NCBI GenBank assembly: GCA_021432605.1
Contig: MU271147.1
Span: 1,178,001-1,242,000 of the forward strand
DNA length: 64,000 bases
Direction of reading: 5' to 3'
DNA from: Coniochaeta sp. PMI_546
Taxonomy: Eukaryota > Ascomycota > Sordariomycetes > Coniochaetales > Coniochaetaceae
The translations under genes and the position numbers were made by a program. The notes below the pieces were generated by a model. That model did no database searches. It was given only the letters and a program-made list of their open reading frames with translations, and was not told the DNA's origin. Shown here piece after piece: positions 11,826 to 24,047 of the stretch. The stretch's first letter is position 1. The number at the start of each line of letters is the position of its first letter.

Positions 11826-12939
11826 GGGGTCGGGTAGGAACAGGTGGTGAGGATGGCAGGGTATTCACTCGTTTTGGGAGGCTAATTTGTCGGATTTGGT
11901 GTACATGACACCTAACTGTAGTCGGTCGCTGATGGACATTGATCCAATATCGCATTCCTTTAGGTAGTTCTAATTTCTGAGTTTGAGTCTTGCCTGTTAT
12001 AAGCAGTGGTGAAACAACACGGCGTTTCCAACCTCTCCTCTTGAACGTGTAATATTACTGGACGATAAGTGTCCATGTCGAGGGAACCTGTGCGATATTG
12101 GCCCCAACTATGTCCATATATGATTTACCAAGAAATCCTGCTCGCGTGAGAATATCACCTGTGTACACCTTTCGTCTCGGATCCAGACGTTTGAACTGGA
12201 ATTCACAGTATTTGAGTAATACTGCATCTCGGGGTACAGAGGAGTCATGGAAAAGATATGAGAATTAAATAATTGAAATAGAAGAAAACGCCTGACTTCC
12301 AGACGCGGCGAGCTTCCTTCAAGCTCTTCAAACCGGAGTCTTTAAGTTGATGATATCTCCTTTACCTGCGAAGAAAGCCAACCGACATATATAATCTGGT
12401 AAGCAGAGGTGCATCTACTGGGAAACAGTCTGATGTATTAGATGAACCAGAAGCGTTACATGAACTGGAAAGATATATATTTACTTGACCGCGTCATCGA
12501 GACTGTACACGAAGCACTAGCTCTCGACAAGATAATTAAATGCCGTTCGATGTAGATCGGAGAGCCAGAGGAGTTGAGCAGCCGAGAAACACTGCAATTA
12601 CCTAGGACTGACGGCAGTGCTGCTCCGCGCATGACCGCCGAGTAGTAGGAAAATAGCAATAGCGAGCCCGGCGTCATATGATGTGCTCGGTTTGCGATTG
12701 TTCCCTCAGTGACAAGTCCTTTCCATAATGTGATGTCTAAAAGGGGCCTAGGCTGCTGGGGAAATGCTGTATTCTACTGTACGGATAGATCGTCTGGTGA
12801 GCGTGGGTTTGGAAGATATTCTACAAAAATCATGGAGAACATGCACTCGTTAATTTGGTTACTACCTTAGTGTTTGATGTGCCGTCTTCTTCCACGGAAA
12901 AAAGAAAGAATGAAAACACACCGGAGTCCATTTTCACGA
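11826..12939. other. Intergenic region
   Basis: No ORF with family resemblance or splice-supported exons. Presumably the 3' region of the MBL/DUF6603 gene and distal promoter of the ATPase gene. Confidence 0.4.
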
Positions 12940-13828
12940 GCCAAGTCAACGAAAACTCACCACGATCACCGCGAAATCGCTGTCTGTCCCAATCATAAAA
13001 AACAACAACGAGCGAAGCTGTCTCAAATACTTGGACATGCTCTCAATCTGATCCATTCCCACAAGAACAGGACGAGAAAGAAGTGGCGGCGGGGACGAAG
13101 AGCCAAGAATCTTATGCTTGAAAGCCACGACTTGGCGATGACGAAATGAAAGGAGGGGTTCGTGGCCAACACTGAAGAGAGCAGCGGAGGTGTTACACTT
13201 GAGGATAGCTCGAATGTATGATGGAGGAAGAGGAGATAGTCGCTTGTCTGGTCCGACTCCCTCATTAAAGCCTGTATCTGTGCTCTCCTCGCATGCGCGG
13301 GTTGAACGATCTCACAGAGTCCGGTCTTCGTGGATCTGCTCATCGGCCTTCTTCTGCCCTGATCACGCGGACTGGTGCCGGCGCCAAGTGACCGGATCGT
13401 AGCACAGCCCCGAACACAAGCACCTTGGCGCACTCACTCCCCAAGACTTCACACAGGCGCATCGCCCCAACGCGTGGACTGCCTGGTTCAGACGCTGCAT
13501 CCTTTTGCTTGGCTGGCATGACGACCGCTTGGCTTCGTCCAGTACACGTGTAGTGCCAGGGCGAAGAGGTACAAGGTGATTCTGTCAACCCGGACACAGC
13601 ATCCACTGCACTTGGAAGATCCTCCTGCATTCGGGGAGGAATAAAAGACCAGCACTCTTTACCGTGTTCCCGAATTTCTCTGTTTATTCTTCTCTGGTCT
13701 CTTACCACGACATCAGAATCACGCACCACTGGACAACACAGTCTTTCCCTCACTCCCTTTTCATCCGCTACTTTGTAGACCTCAACACATCACAACATCC
13801 TCATCTTCGTGCCGTGTCGCTTGCCAAG
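12940..13828 (+). promoter_or_regulatory. Promoter region of the ENA-type ATPase with a GCCARG cluster
   Basis: GCCAAG occurs at 12940, 13102, 13383 and 13823; its reverse complement CTTGGC at 13131, 13424, 13508 and 13528; GCCAGG at 13555. GCCARG is the established core site of the pH regulator PacC. About one such hexamer would be expected by chance in this length. A TATA-like AATAAAAG lies at 13641-13648. Whether PacC binds is inference. The site at 13823 is within the leader, 20 bp before the ATG. Confidence 0.45.
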
Positions 13829-13847
13829 GCAAACCGTCCCAATATCG

Positions 13848-16800
13848 ATGGGAGAAGTGAACCCTCACAGACATGGTGACAATAACGACGACTCAGGCCC
13901 TCCGCCGGCCGACCCAGACGAGCCGCCGTCACTGCACCCTAGACAGGTTACCTCGCCTCGCGTTGCGGACCGTCATCATGACCCGGCCGGTCTGAGTACT
14001 GCCGATGAGAAGGACAGCAACTTTGCACGCCGCGGTGTCGATGATGAGGCCGGTGGTGGCGTGAAAGCGGTGCCTCTCACAGCCCCCCGTGCTCTCTCAG
14101 TCGCCCCCGCTGCTGCTGCTGCCCTCAACATTACGAACCCTCCACACGCGATCCCGGCTGCAGAAGTAGCCCGCAATCTGCGAAGCCATCTTCAGCACGG
14201 ACTCACGGCCGCTGAGGCTGCCCTGCGTCTGGAGCGTGATGGACCAAACAAGGTCGAGACGTCTGGCGGCACTTCGGCGCTGCAGATCTTGGCTAGGCAG
14301 GTGTCGAACAGCCTGACGGTCGTCCTCGTCGCTGTCATGGTGCTGTCATTCATCATTCAAGACTATATTGAGGCCAGTGTCGTGGCTGCCGTCATCGTAT
14401 TTAACATTGTGGTCGGGTATGTTGTGCCCCATGCCCGTACATATGTCACTACGACCCCCTACTTGCCTCATCTCTGTGCTGTTTACGTGATGTCAATTCA
14501 TGCCTTGTGGGCATATGACTTCAATCAGCATTGCTCAGGAAACTCTAAAAGCGCTTACGCTAAACTCATCTCTCAGGTTCCGCCAGGACTACAAAGCTGA
14601 GAGCCAAATGCAAGCTTTGTTAACCTTGGCCTCACCTACCTGCACAGTCATCCGTGACGGGGGCCGCCTTGAGGAGATCAAAAGCGAGGCCGTCGTTGTT
14701 GGCGACCTCATCAGCGTTAGCGCGGGCGATGTCGTCCCTGCCGACGCCCGTCTAGTCGATTCGCTTAGCCTGTCAGTCGATGAGGCTAACCTCACGGGCG
14801 AGTCTCTGCCCATCAGCAAGCACGCCGACGCGATACTTCCGGCTAACGATGTCGCCCTCGGTGATCGCATCAACATGCTGTACGCCACCACGGCTATCGC
14901 TCGCGGACGCGCCACCGCTATCGTCACGAGCACTGGTATGGATACCGAGGTGGGCAAGATCGCTCGCATGCTCCGGTCACAGAAGTCGGTTGCCGAAGGT
15001 ACCTCCACGATGATGCGGGCTTTCGCCTGGTTGAAACGCAAGGGCAGCAGCATCCTCGGCTTTGACGGCACCCCTCTGCAGAATAAACTCAGCAAGTTTG
15101 CCCTGCTACTGTTTGGCTTCGCTATCTTGCTGGTGCTTATTGTCTTCGCCGCCAGCCGCTTCGAGCTGGACGGTCAAGAGGTTATCTATGGCATCTGCGT
15201 CGGCGTCGCCGTAATACCTGAGTCTCTCATCGCCGTTCTAACCCTGACCTTTACCGTCGCCGCCCGTGCTATGTGTCGAGGCAACGTGCTTGTACGCAAC
15301 AAAGCTGCGCTACAGGCCGTTGGCGGCGTCACCAACATCTGCTCGGATAAGACCGGCACGCTGACGCAGGGCCGCATGCTCACGCGCAAGGTCTGGCTTC
15401 TCGAGGGCGGCACCACGGTGACAGTTCACAACACCAGCGACCCTTTCGACCCCTACAGTGGCAAGGTGGTTTGGAACGATGACGCCGCCTTGCTACCCGT
15501 CGTCGGAAAGGATGGCGAGACATCCAGCTCAGCACTCGTCCCAACAATCGAGAAGGCCGGCGAAGGTCGCTTCCCAGCCACCTTCTCTCCGTTTCTCGAG
15601 GCTGTCGCTCTCTGCAACAACTCCACGGTAACCGACGACCAGAATGGTGGGACAACCCCTGAGGATAGCGCCTCTGTCACCACCGCCGCCCTTCCTGCTT
15701 CCTGGACTGCCGTGGGTGAGCCCACCGAGATCGCTCTCCAGGTCTTTGCCATGCGTTTTGGCAAGGGCAAGCCGGACGTTATGCAGAGCAACAACGTTCG
15801 CCTGGTCACTGAGTTCCCCTTTGATTCCACAGCTAAACGCATGAGTGTCGTCTATGCCGCCTCTTCCAAAGCTGCTTCCAACGGCGACCGATATGTTTAC
15901 ACCAAAGGCGCTATAGAGGTTGTCCTTCCTCTGCTGGCGGACTCGGATGATGTCAAATCGTCTATCACTGCCACGGCCGACGAGCTCGCCTCGGAGGGCC
16001 TTCGAGTTCTTTGCATTGCTTACAAGATTGTGTCCGACCCTGCCGTTCCTCTCAAGGACCGCGCAGACGCCGAATCGAACCTCCAGTTCCTCGGCCTCGC
16101 TGGCCTCTACGACCCACCTCGGCTGGAGACCGCCGCGTCTGTCCACGGCTGCCACACAGCCGGCATCTCGGTCCACATGGTGACGGGCGATCATGTCAAG
16201 ACGGCAACCACTATCGCCTACGAAGTCGGCATCCTGTCGCGGGAGCAGCACCATCCCGACTCGCTGGGCTCGCTGGTCATGACGGCGTCTGACTTCGACA
16301 GCCTCACCGACGCGCAGATCGACGCGATGGAGAGCCTACCGCTGGTCGTGGCCCGCTGCAGCCCGCTCACCAAGGTGCGCATGCTCGAGGCCCTGCACCG
16401 GCGCCGTGCCTATTGCGCCATGACGGGCGACGGCGTCAACGACTCCCCGGCGCTGAAACGAGCCGACATTGGAATTGCGATGGGCATGCGCGGTAGCGAC
16501 GTCGCCAAGGAGGCATCAGACATGGTGCTCACTGACGACAACTTCGCGTCCATTGTCAACGCTATCAAGGAAGGACGACGTCTTTTTGACAACGTGCAGA
16601 AGGTTTGTTGCTTGCCATGCCTTTTTTTGCCGCTTACCTGCTCTCAATCTCTTCTAGCAAACAGCCGAAAAGTCAGCCAAATGCTTCAGGCCAGAAACTC
16701 AGAAGCAGAACCAAGAGTGGAGTATTGTCCACGACATCTTTGACCCCAGAAGCCAACATTACTAACTGACACCGCACCCTTTTTAGTTTCTCCTGCATCT

Positions 16801-17548
16801 TCTCATCTCAAACATCGCCCAGGCTCTCGTCCTCCTCATCGGCCTATCCTTCAAAGACCGAACAGGCACCTCAGTCTTCCCCCTGTCGCCTCTCGAGATC
16901 CTATGGGCCAACCTAGTCACCTCGTCCTTCCTGGCCGTCGGTCTGGGCATGGAGGAGGCGCAGCCCGATCTACTCGAGCGGCCACCACCCAGCGCGCGCG
17001 GCGGCGTCTTCACCTGGGACCTGATCCGCGACAAGATGGTCTACGGCGTCATCATGGGCTCCCTGTGCCTTGTATCCTTCGTGTCCGTCGCCTACGGCGC
17101 CTCGGGCCCCACCGGACTGGGCGTCGGCTGCAACGACGGCTGGAACGAGACATGCGGCGTCGTCTTCCGCGCCCGCTCGACCACGTACGCCTCCTTGAGC
17201 TTCCTCCTCCTCGTGACCGCCTGGGAGGTCAAGCACTTCACCCGCAGTCTCTTCGCCATGAACCCGGAGGTGTGGAGTGGGCCGACCTCCGTCTTCCGCA
17301 CGGTCTGGCACAACCGCTTTCTCTTCTGGGCCGTCGTGGCGGGGTTCTTCCTCACCTTCCCCGTGGTTTACATTCCTGTCGTCAACCGCACTGTCTTCAA
17401 GCACGACTCCATCACGTGGGAGTGGGGCGTGGTCTTGGGCTGTCTGGTCGTGTATGTGGCGTTGATTGAAGTCTGGAAGGCCATTAAGCGCCGGTTTGGC
17501 CTCGGCTATGTCGCTCAAGTGACGAGTGGCGAACATGGAGAGGCTTGA
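13848..17548 (+). CDS. ena: P-type ATPase, type IID (ENA-like Na+/K+-exporting ATPase)
   Basis: Exons 13848-14416, 14577-16602 and 16787-17548 give 1118 residues, the usual length for ENA pumps. Visible motifs: TGES in the actuator domain, the phosphorylation site DKTGTLTQ with Asp at about residue 447, MVTGDHVKTA, and the hinge MTGDGVNDSP. The segment VAVIPESLIAVLTLT matches the type IID transmembrane 4 region rather than SERCA or PMA types. The last exon holds the C-terminal membrane helices. The N-terminal 75 residues are a variable Pro/Asp-rich cytosolic tail. The family exports Na+ (and K+ or Li+) at the plasma membrane at high salt or alkaline pH. The start at 13848 is the first ATG; upstream in-frame sequence lacks ATG. 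Intron 2 (184 nt) is longer than most here. Confidence 0.92.
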
Positions 17549-18954
17549 TTAACTTTCCGGACTACATCACTCCTTAGGCGTGTTTGGCACGTTCCGAGTT
17601 TGAATTCAACACTCAGCTCGGTTATAGAGGTATAAGCTTGTTTCATTTCCTGCGCACACATGCTAGATTGCGAAGCAGGGAGCTTCGAATTTGCTTCAAC
17701 TGCGTGGCCACGGATCTATGTGCTCGCGGCTCGTGTGGTTTCTTTCTTTGAATCATGATGGCAGATACCCCGTTCAAACTGGCATTCATTCATTCAAGAC
17801 AAACAAAATAAAACACAAAATTCAGGACAGTCCAACTCGTCCAACTTTGGTTGTCTGCAATCGTTCTTCTAGGCAAACCCCATACTCCTGCTGGTGATGG
17901 TCTGGGAGGCACTTTTGGATGAGCGCAAGGTGTACCAGAATGTCTCATATCACAAGCTCAAGACAGTGAATTGAAAGTCGGAAATGGTTTCCTTAGACCG
18001 TCTCATGCGGCTGCCATAATCGAGTTATGAGGAATTTGAATTTCTGGACCGAGACGAACAAAAATTGTCTTGCTATGCACCTAATTTCAGTGTTTTATTC
18101 AACTTGGCGGTCTTCTTTTCACCTCAACCTATATTATCTCATGCTGCTGCCCGGATGATTACTTATGATGCCAGACACTTTCTCTCTTTTCGCAGTCTGT
18201 CGTTGAGCTATTGACTGTGGCAGAATACATGACTTGCATCTCCCTGCACACGTTCAAAAGGTTATTCAATGTGCGAGACGGCAAGTCATACCCTCTAACC
18301 GCTCCGGAGGTGCACCTCCGTGCGGTAGATGGTCCAGATCAATCGTGGCGTTCTGCCAGACAAAACAGCATAGGGAATGGCTATGTAAGGAAATAGGAGT
18401 AATCTGCGAGAACCCTGAGAGTCCACCCTATTGCGGAATAGTTAACCTTTTCATCTAGTGGACAGCTAACATTCCAATGCTAAAAGGTTAGTCTGGGGGA
18501 CATCTAGACCGGTATCATGCTGCATGTCTCACTCCTTTCTAGCGTCTTAGGGGTCGAAATGCATCCACAATTTCCCCAAATCCACAACAAAAGCTCACGT
18601 CTCGGTCCGTCGCGTCGACCAGAGTATGACCGGTGAGCCATCGCTATGTGGAATGGGTCATACATAGTAAATGCCGGGCATCAGCTCTTGAGTTCACATT
18701 AGGTCACACTAACTGATTAGCACACAAAAATGCACTCTGTGGAGAAGATTCTTCCAATAACTCATGTCTCGATGGAAACGGCGCTTGAGGCTTGGCTTTC
18801 GAGCACGACGTAAACATGATTTTGAGCGTTCCAGTCTATAAAGAGAACGCCAGGGTCTGCTGGTAGGGATGACGGTTCTGAACACCCAGACGCCAGCACT
18901 AGGCACTTCGACGACGCCGGCACTGACCGCCAGTCATTCATTACTAACAACAGG
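17549..18954. other. Intergenic region, 1.4 kb
   Basis: No coding exon recognised. A canonical TATAAAG lies at 18837-18843, about 110 bp before the ATG of the oxidase gene. Confidence 0.5.
18837..18843 (+). promoter_or_regulatory. TATA box of the amino-acid-oxidase gene
   Basis: TATAAAG, 112 bp upstream of the ATG at 18955, with no other coding feature between. Confidence 0.5.
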
Positions 18955-20845
18955 ATGTCGCTCTTTAACTCACTGACGCTCATTACCGCCTTCTTGGCGC
19001 AGACACTCGCTTTGCCAGCCCCTAATACCACACACCCGACTGTAACTGGAGCTACCGTCTGCACTGATGGGACGCTCGCTGCTGCCAATCCCCGTGCCGC
19101 CTTCTTCAGGCAGATCCTGGCCAATACGCCCTACACCAACTACACCAAGCGGGCCTCACCGAAAGATGTACACTTAAAAGTTGGAATCATCGGCGGAGGC
19201 GCTGCTGGTCTCTACTCCGCTATCCTGCTGGACTCCCTGGGTATCGATTACGACATCCATGAGGCTTCTGATCGCATCGGTGGGAGGATCTACACCTACC
19301 ACTTTGATCAGGCGGCTTGGGATAAGTCGACACCCAGCGACCCGGCATATTACGACTACTACGTGAGTAGCTCAACCACCATCCTGCTGGTCATACGTCG
19401 GCTCACATAACATACAGGACGTCGGAGCGATGCGTTTCCCGCCTATGCCCTACATGGACCGCGTCATCGGCAATGAGTCGTGGAGTCTGATCCCTTACAT
19501 CAATGCCCGCGTGTCCCAGCGCGACCAAGTGGTCCAGAAGAAGTACATCTTCAAGACAGACAACACCTTCAGACTCTTCAATGGGGTGACCTCCTTGATC
19601 CAAGATCCCGCCTCTGCCTCGCCCGCCCGGTACAATGTGCCTATCTTCAACACCACCTTTGACACCATGTCCGCATCCGCGATCTGGGCCGCCGAGGTCA
19701 AGAACATGACCGACGCGCTGTCGGCCAATTTTCTCGACGGCTTCAACTTGCTCATGCAGTACGACTCCCTGTCCGTGCGGGACTTTCTCCTCCTCAAGGG
19801 CTTCGCCAACAGCGAGATCGACTGGATGGAGACCATGAACGACGCCACGGGCCACTACGACATGTACTCTATGAGTCAAGCCGTGCTCGAGCAGTGGATC
19901 TTCGACAGCGCCGACATCAGCAACTGGTCGCTCATCAACGGCGGCATGGACATGCTGACCAAGGGCATGAACCTCATCGTCAAGAACAAGCCCGTCCTGC
20001 ACAACCGCGTCACAGACATCAGGAAGAACGCCGACGGCACCCTCAAGGTACTCGTCAACCACACCCAAGAGTTCAACTACGCCCACGTCATCTCCACCGT
20101 CCCACTCGGCGCCCTGCAGGCCATCAACACAACCGACCTCGGCCTGTCCTACTTCCAAAACACCGCCATCCGCATGCTCAACTACGACCCCGCCGGCAAG
20201 ATCGGCATGAAGTTCAAGACCCGCTGGTGGGAGCACCTCGCCACAGGTTCCTTCCAGGGAGGCCAGTCCTTCACCGACCTCCCGATCAGGCGGTGCGTCT
20301 ACCCCTCCTACGGCCTCGACGTGCCCGGCGCCCCGGGCACCATGATAGCCTCCTACGTCTGGGGCCAGGACTCGTCCCGCCTCGGCTCCTACCAGAACCC
20401 GCACAACACCAACACCCTCGCCCCCTACCAACCAGAGAGCCTCGACGTCCTGGTCGACCTGACCCTGCGCGACCTGGCGCAGCTCAACGGCGTGAGCCAC
20501 GACTTCATCAAGGAGCAGTTTGTGGGGTTCCACGCCTACGACTGGTACTCCAGCGCCTACAGCAACGGCGCGTTCGCCATCTTCGGCCCCGGCGAGTTCA
20601 GCTCCCTCATGCCCTGGCTGATGACGCCGGCCGCGGACGGGCACATGCACTTCGCCGGCGAGGCGCTGAGCTCGGGCCATGCGTGGATCATTGGCGCGGT
20701 CAACAGCGCGTGGAGGTCGGTGTACGAGATCCTGAGCACGGAGGGCTTGGAGGACAAGAAGAAGCAGTTCGTTGAGATGTGGGGGGTTATTGACGAGGTG
20801 GACATGGGTTGGTATGATTGGAGTCCTGAAGGGTTTGTGGCATAG
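18955..20845 (+). CDS. Secreted FAD-dependent L-amino-acid-oxidase-like enzyme
   Basis: Exons 18955-19362 and 19418-20845 give 611 residues. Residues 1-22 are a signal peptide (MSLFNSLTLITAFLAQTLA, then a Pro-Ala site). The dinucleotide-binding motif GGGAAG is at residues 80-85, followed by EASDRIGGRIYTY, the GG motif of flavin amine oxidases. The C-terminal FAD motif HMHFAGEALS..HAWI is present. The family oxidatively deaminates L-amino acids to keto acids, ammonia and hydrogen peroxide; fungal secreted members serve nitrogen scavenging or defence. Exact substrate cannot be read by eye; a polyamine or monoamine oxidase is less likely given signal peptide and length. Long antisense ORFs here are shadows of high GC third positions. 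Confidence 0.85.
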
Positions 20846-22012
20846 ATGGATATTATTGAAGTCGCTTCAAATATTGGTCTTGTTACCTGCCGCGACATGA
20901 TGCCGGCTATCTATTCAGCAGGGTTCAAAGTTCCTGAGACGTGATTGCATTGTAGACGCTTTGCCCCTTTTTCTCCGCCTGTGCTCGATTCTAGCCCTAA
21001 CCCTAACCCTTCAGTGAATTTGTGTAACTCAAGCTGGCTATAATTGGTCGAGAGCTGCTGGTAAATTCACTCGGATACAACGACCACGGTCTTGCAAGGC
21101 TGACACCCGTCCAACTCGTTGGGCATTTTCTACCTTTTCCAGTGAGTCCGCATGCCGCGTGCTCACCATGCAACGTGGCATAGTCGGTTCAACATCTCAG
21201 CTTCCCAGATGCCGTAGTAAGCACGAGTTTTGTTTGTCGAACGGCCCAAAGAACTAAAAGATTACATGTAGCCAGTTGCTTGCGAACGAGGGCAGGGGAA
21301 GTTGACGGACTATGAGGCCTGGGAACTGGATGTGCTTGTCAAAACGTATACCTCATGAGGCATGTCAATTCCCACTTGTTGATGCCTAGTTCGACAAGAA
21401 TTAAGCTTACTTATTTGAGTATGTGAGTATCTTGGTGCGCACAAGCAAGACCTCAGGATTGTATCATGGCGATGTCAATCTTGGTTAAGGTTTACTCGGT
21501 GTCCGACATACAGGAGTATCAGAGATTGAGCCAATGTTCAAGAATCACAAGAATCCTCTCAAGGTACATGGAGAATCACAAAATAAGCTTTCAGTCCAAT
21601 CTTCAAGTACTCCTGAAGCGTAGATCCAGTACCGTCACCAATTGGGCGGGGGCCGCTTGGACACTTAGAAATTAAAGTCCACTTCAAGGTATATACTTCA
21701 GGCAACTGAAACGTACATTCAGGCTCACTGTTTTAGATCTAGAGGTAGTTCTAGCATGGCTTCTTCCAAAATAAAAATGCAGACAAGACACTTACCGTCC
21801 CAAACCTCATCTTCCAAGTTAGGACCCGACTTCCTTCATCCTCCCCGACGTCAATCCTTCCTAACCTCGGGGTTGTTCAAGACTCGAGGACTCTTCCATC
21901 AAGCAACAGGTTTTTTTCAAGGTAGTCGCAATCAGAGGGCATTTGCCGGGAGTTCCAGGTACTGACGGAAAAGCATCTAGGCACTCTGACTTGCCAGAAC
22001 AGCAAAGCAAGA
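20846..22012. other. Intergenic region with telomere-like motif
   Basis: Contains the CCCTAA motif noted separately. ORFs at 21466-21675 and 21756-21965 resemble nothing I recognise. No splice-supported gene seen. Confidence 0.4.
20994..21008. repeat. Short interstitial telomere-like repeat (CCCTAACCCTAACCC)
   Basis: Two and a half CCCTAA units lie 150 bp downstream of the oxidase gene. Single and partial units also occur near 36080 and 56547. Too short to be a telomere. Confidence 0.6.
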
Positions 22013-22477
22013 ATGTCGCACGTGTCAATCGGAATGGGTGCTGGCACGATTCACCTGCCGCCAATACCACAGCTCACCGGTCTCGAAAACCTCAATCAGT
22101 GGGGCAAGAGCCTCATCCTCACCTTGCGGGCCATGAACATGAGCAAATTCATCATTGCAGGACCCTCTCCCCGGAGGGGCAACCTTGCGAGAGCCAACGA
22201 CGCCGGAGAACTCCTCAGGGTGGTCGATTACTGGACAGGCCACCTCTTCGAGCTCAGGGAAGAGGAGCTGAGGCAGCGAGCCGCCGTGATGCTCCTGGTC
22301 GAGAGTTCCATCTCGCCGGATGTCAAAGCTCAGCTGATCGAGGATGGATACGACGACGACAACTGGGATCCCAATGTTCTCTACAAATGCGTATGGGATG
22401 TCCTCATAAACCGCGGAGCCATGGCGGCACAGAAAGATGCAGAAGAGGCTGCAGAGGACGCTGCGGACAGCACGTGA
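22013..22477 (+). CDS. Short ORF resembling a retrotransposon Gag N-terminus
   Basis: A 154-residue ORF from a clear ATG. The phrase LTGLENLNQWGKSLILTLRA recalls the start of Ty1/copia-type Gag domains (a short segment that includes a tryptophan, followed by helices), and the rest is helical and charged. No zinc knuckle, protease, integrase or reverse transcriptase is seen within the next 1.5 kb, and I could not find flanking long terminal repeats. It may be a relic, a solo Gag-derived gene, or an unrelated small protein. The C-terminal tail is Ala/Glu-rich. Confidence 0.4.
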   Translation: MSHVSIGMGAGTIHLPPIPQLTGLENLNQWGKSLILTLRAMNMSKFIIAGPSPRRGNLARANDAGELLRVVDYWTGHLFELREEELRQRAAVMLLVESSISPDVKAQLIEDGYDDDNWDPNVLYKCVWDVLINRGAMAAQKDAEEAAEDAADST

Positions 22478-24047
22478 AGGGCCTGTCTCAAGGTACATGA
22501 TAAATCGACCCGGTTGACACATGGTGCGGTGTTACCTATAGAAAAAGCGTCAAGTGCCCAAGCCCGCTCGCTCTTCGTTTTCCGCCTTCGAAATATCCAA
22601 AGAACCAACTATCGACACTGCTATGACGCACAAGAAGCCCGCCGAACCTCTTAGCGAGCAGGGTACGCATCCGCCAGACAATTCTTGCCAAGTACCGTCC
22701 TCTCGACCCCGACGAACCCTCCACACCGACAAAACCTCTCAATGGCTACCAGTGACTTTACTCCTTCCACTTCGAAAAAGTCGCTAACACCACCAGTATT
22801 TGTCGCTGCAACCTCCACATCCTCGCCCAGCAAACATGACTCGCCTTCCTCCCCAGCCCGGATCTGGCAGAGATGGGCTCTTTTGTCAAAGCCCTCAGTC
22901 GTGTCGACAGTTCTGCTCAAAATAAACCACGTCTCCATCTGACCCTCAACGGACGGATACTTGACAGCTCGCCCGGCAAATTGGACAGAAGAATTAGTAA
23001 CAAGATGAGGACAAGCTTCAGCTTCGGACCTCCGAGGAACTCAAAGTTGTGGAGATAGACTCTGAGAGGGGAAGATGAGGAATACGCGAAGTCTTGGTCG
23101 AGGATAGGGAAAAGAAGAATACCAAAGGTGCCTGTCAGCTCCGCTTCACTTTGTTTGTTAGTAGGCCAAATACTACAATGTTGTCAACCTCGACAAGATC
23201 CTATTATTCCTGAAGGGGGGTGAGCCTGATGGCACATGCTGCAAGCGGTGGAGACAAAGCAACCACGATCCCTTCCCACTTCGAGTCTCCAACGCCGTTT
23301 ACATATCTCCCTACCTAGGTAGGATCAGTAAGCCTACAATCTGATACTAAACCGGTGAACAAGCCTTTCGGCTTAGGTAGGGACCATCTTATCCATATAC
23401 TCCACCACCCTATATGACCCTCCCTACTCGACATCCTGCGTCCCACACATTTCGCCTTCCAGATGCATAGGATTGCAAGAATGACCACCCAGTACGCTGC
23501 AGTCGACGCGAGACTCGAGATATTGTGCTTCTGTATCTACTACATTGAGCTGATATGGGCTCTAGCAGATGAGCCTAGTTGATGCATTCGATCAAGATAG
23601 CGCGTTTCGGCATTCTTCAGAAGACTGATGAACAGGGGGCGTAGAATTAAAGCAGCTGACCTTTGCAGTTCTGTGATGACATCCGAGTCTACTGCATCTA
23701 CGCCGCCCTCCGTGATCTCTGACGTAGCTCCTTAGTGTGCTTCTGCACCCAAGATATAAATCCGGCCTTGACTTTCCGAATACGAAAGAAGGGGCAAGCA
23801 CTGGGGGCTTATTAAGCTGCTGGGCAGACGAAAGCTAAACGTCTATATAAGCCATAGTGTCCGCTCATGACGGACCAAGTTTTATATCGTGCATGACCTT
23901 CCAAACATCGTAACTTAACGCAACTTTTGGCCGCCCGTCTACGGCTGGCCACAAACACGTGTCTTAAGCTGCCTACTTCGTTTCAGCCGTTAAATAGACC
24001 CACGGCAGTCTGAAGGAATTCAGTTCGAGGAAGCGTGGAGTTCTACC
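22478..24047. other. Intergenic region with possible decayed coding sequence
   Basis: ORFs at 22554-22787 and 22873-23058 are Ser/Pro-rich and may be decayed extension of the Gag-like element, but show no domain. A perfect 12-bp palindrome CTACCTAGGTAG is near 23312. A TATATAA at 23844-23850 lies 200 bp before the ankyrin pseudogene. Confidence 0.35.

Noticed and set aside
16658-16743. Alternative exon in intron 2 of the ENA-type gene (acceptor CTTCTAG at 16657)
   Set aside because: It runs into a stop at TAA 16761 and breaks the membrane helix that continues cleanly at 16787; simple splicing is preferred.
19403-20680. 425-codon antisense ORF opposite the oxidase
   Set aside because: Pro/Val/Gly-rich shadow caused by GC-rich third positions; the + strand has clear flavoenzyme motifs.
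20994-21008. Chromosome end
   Set aside because: Only 2.5 telomere units, with genes on both sides.
22554-23058. Possible continuation of the Gag-like element
   Set aside because: Frames are short and Ser/Pro-rich with no zinc knuckle or protease motif.
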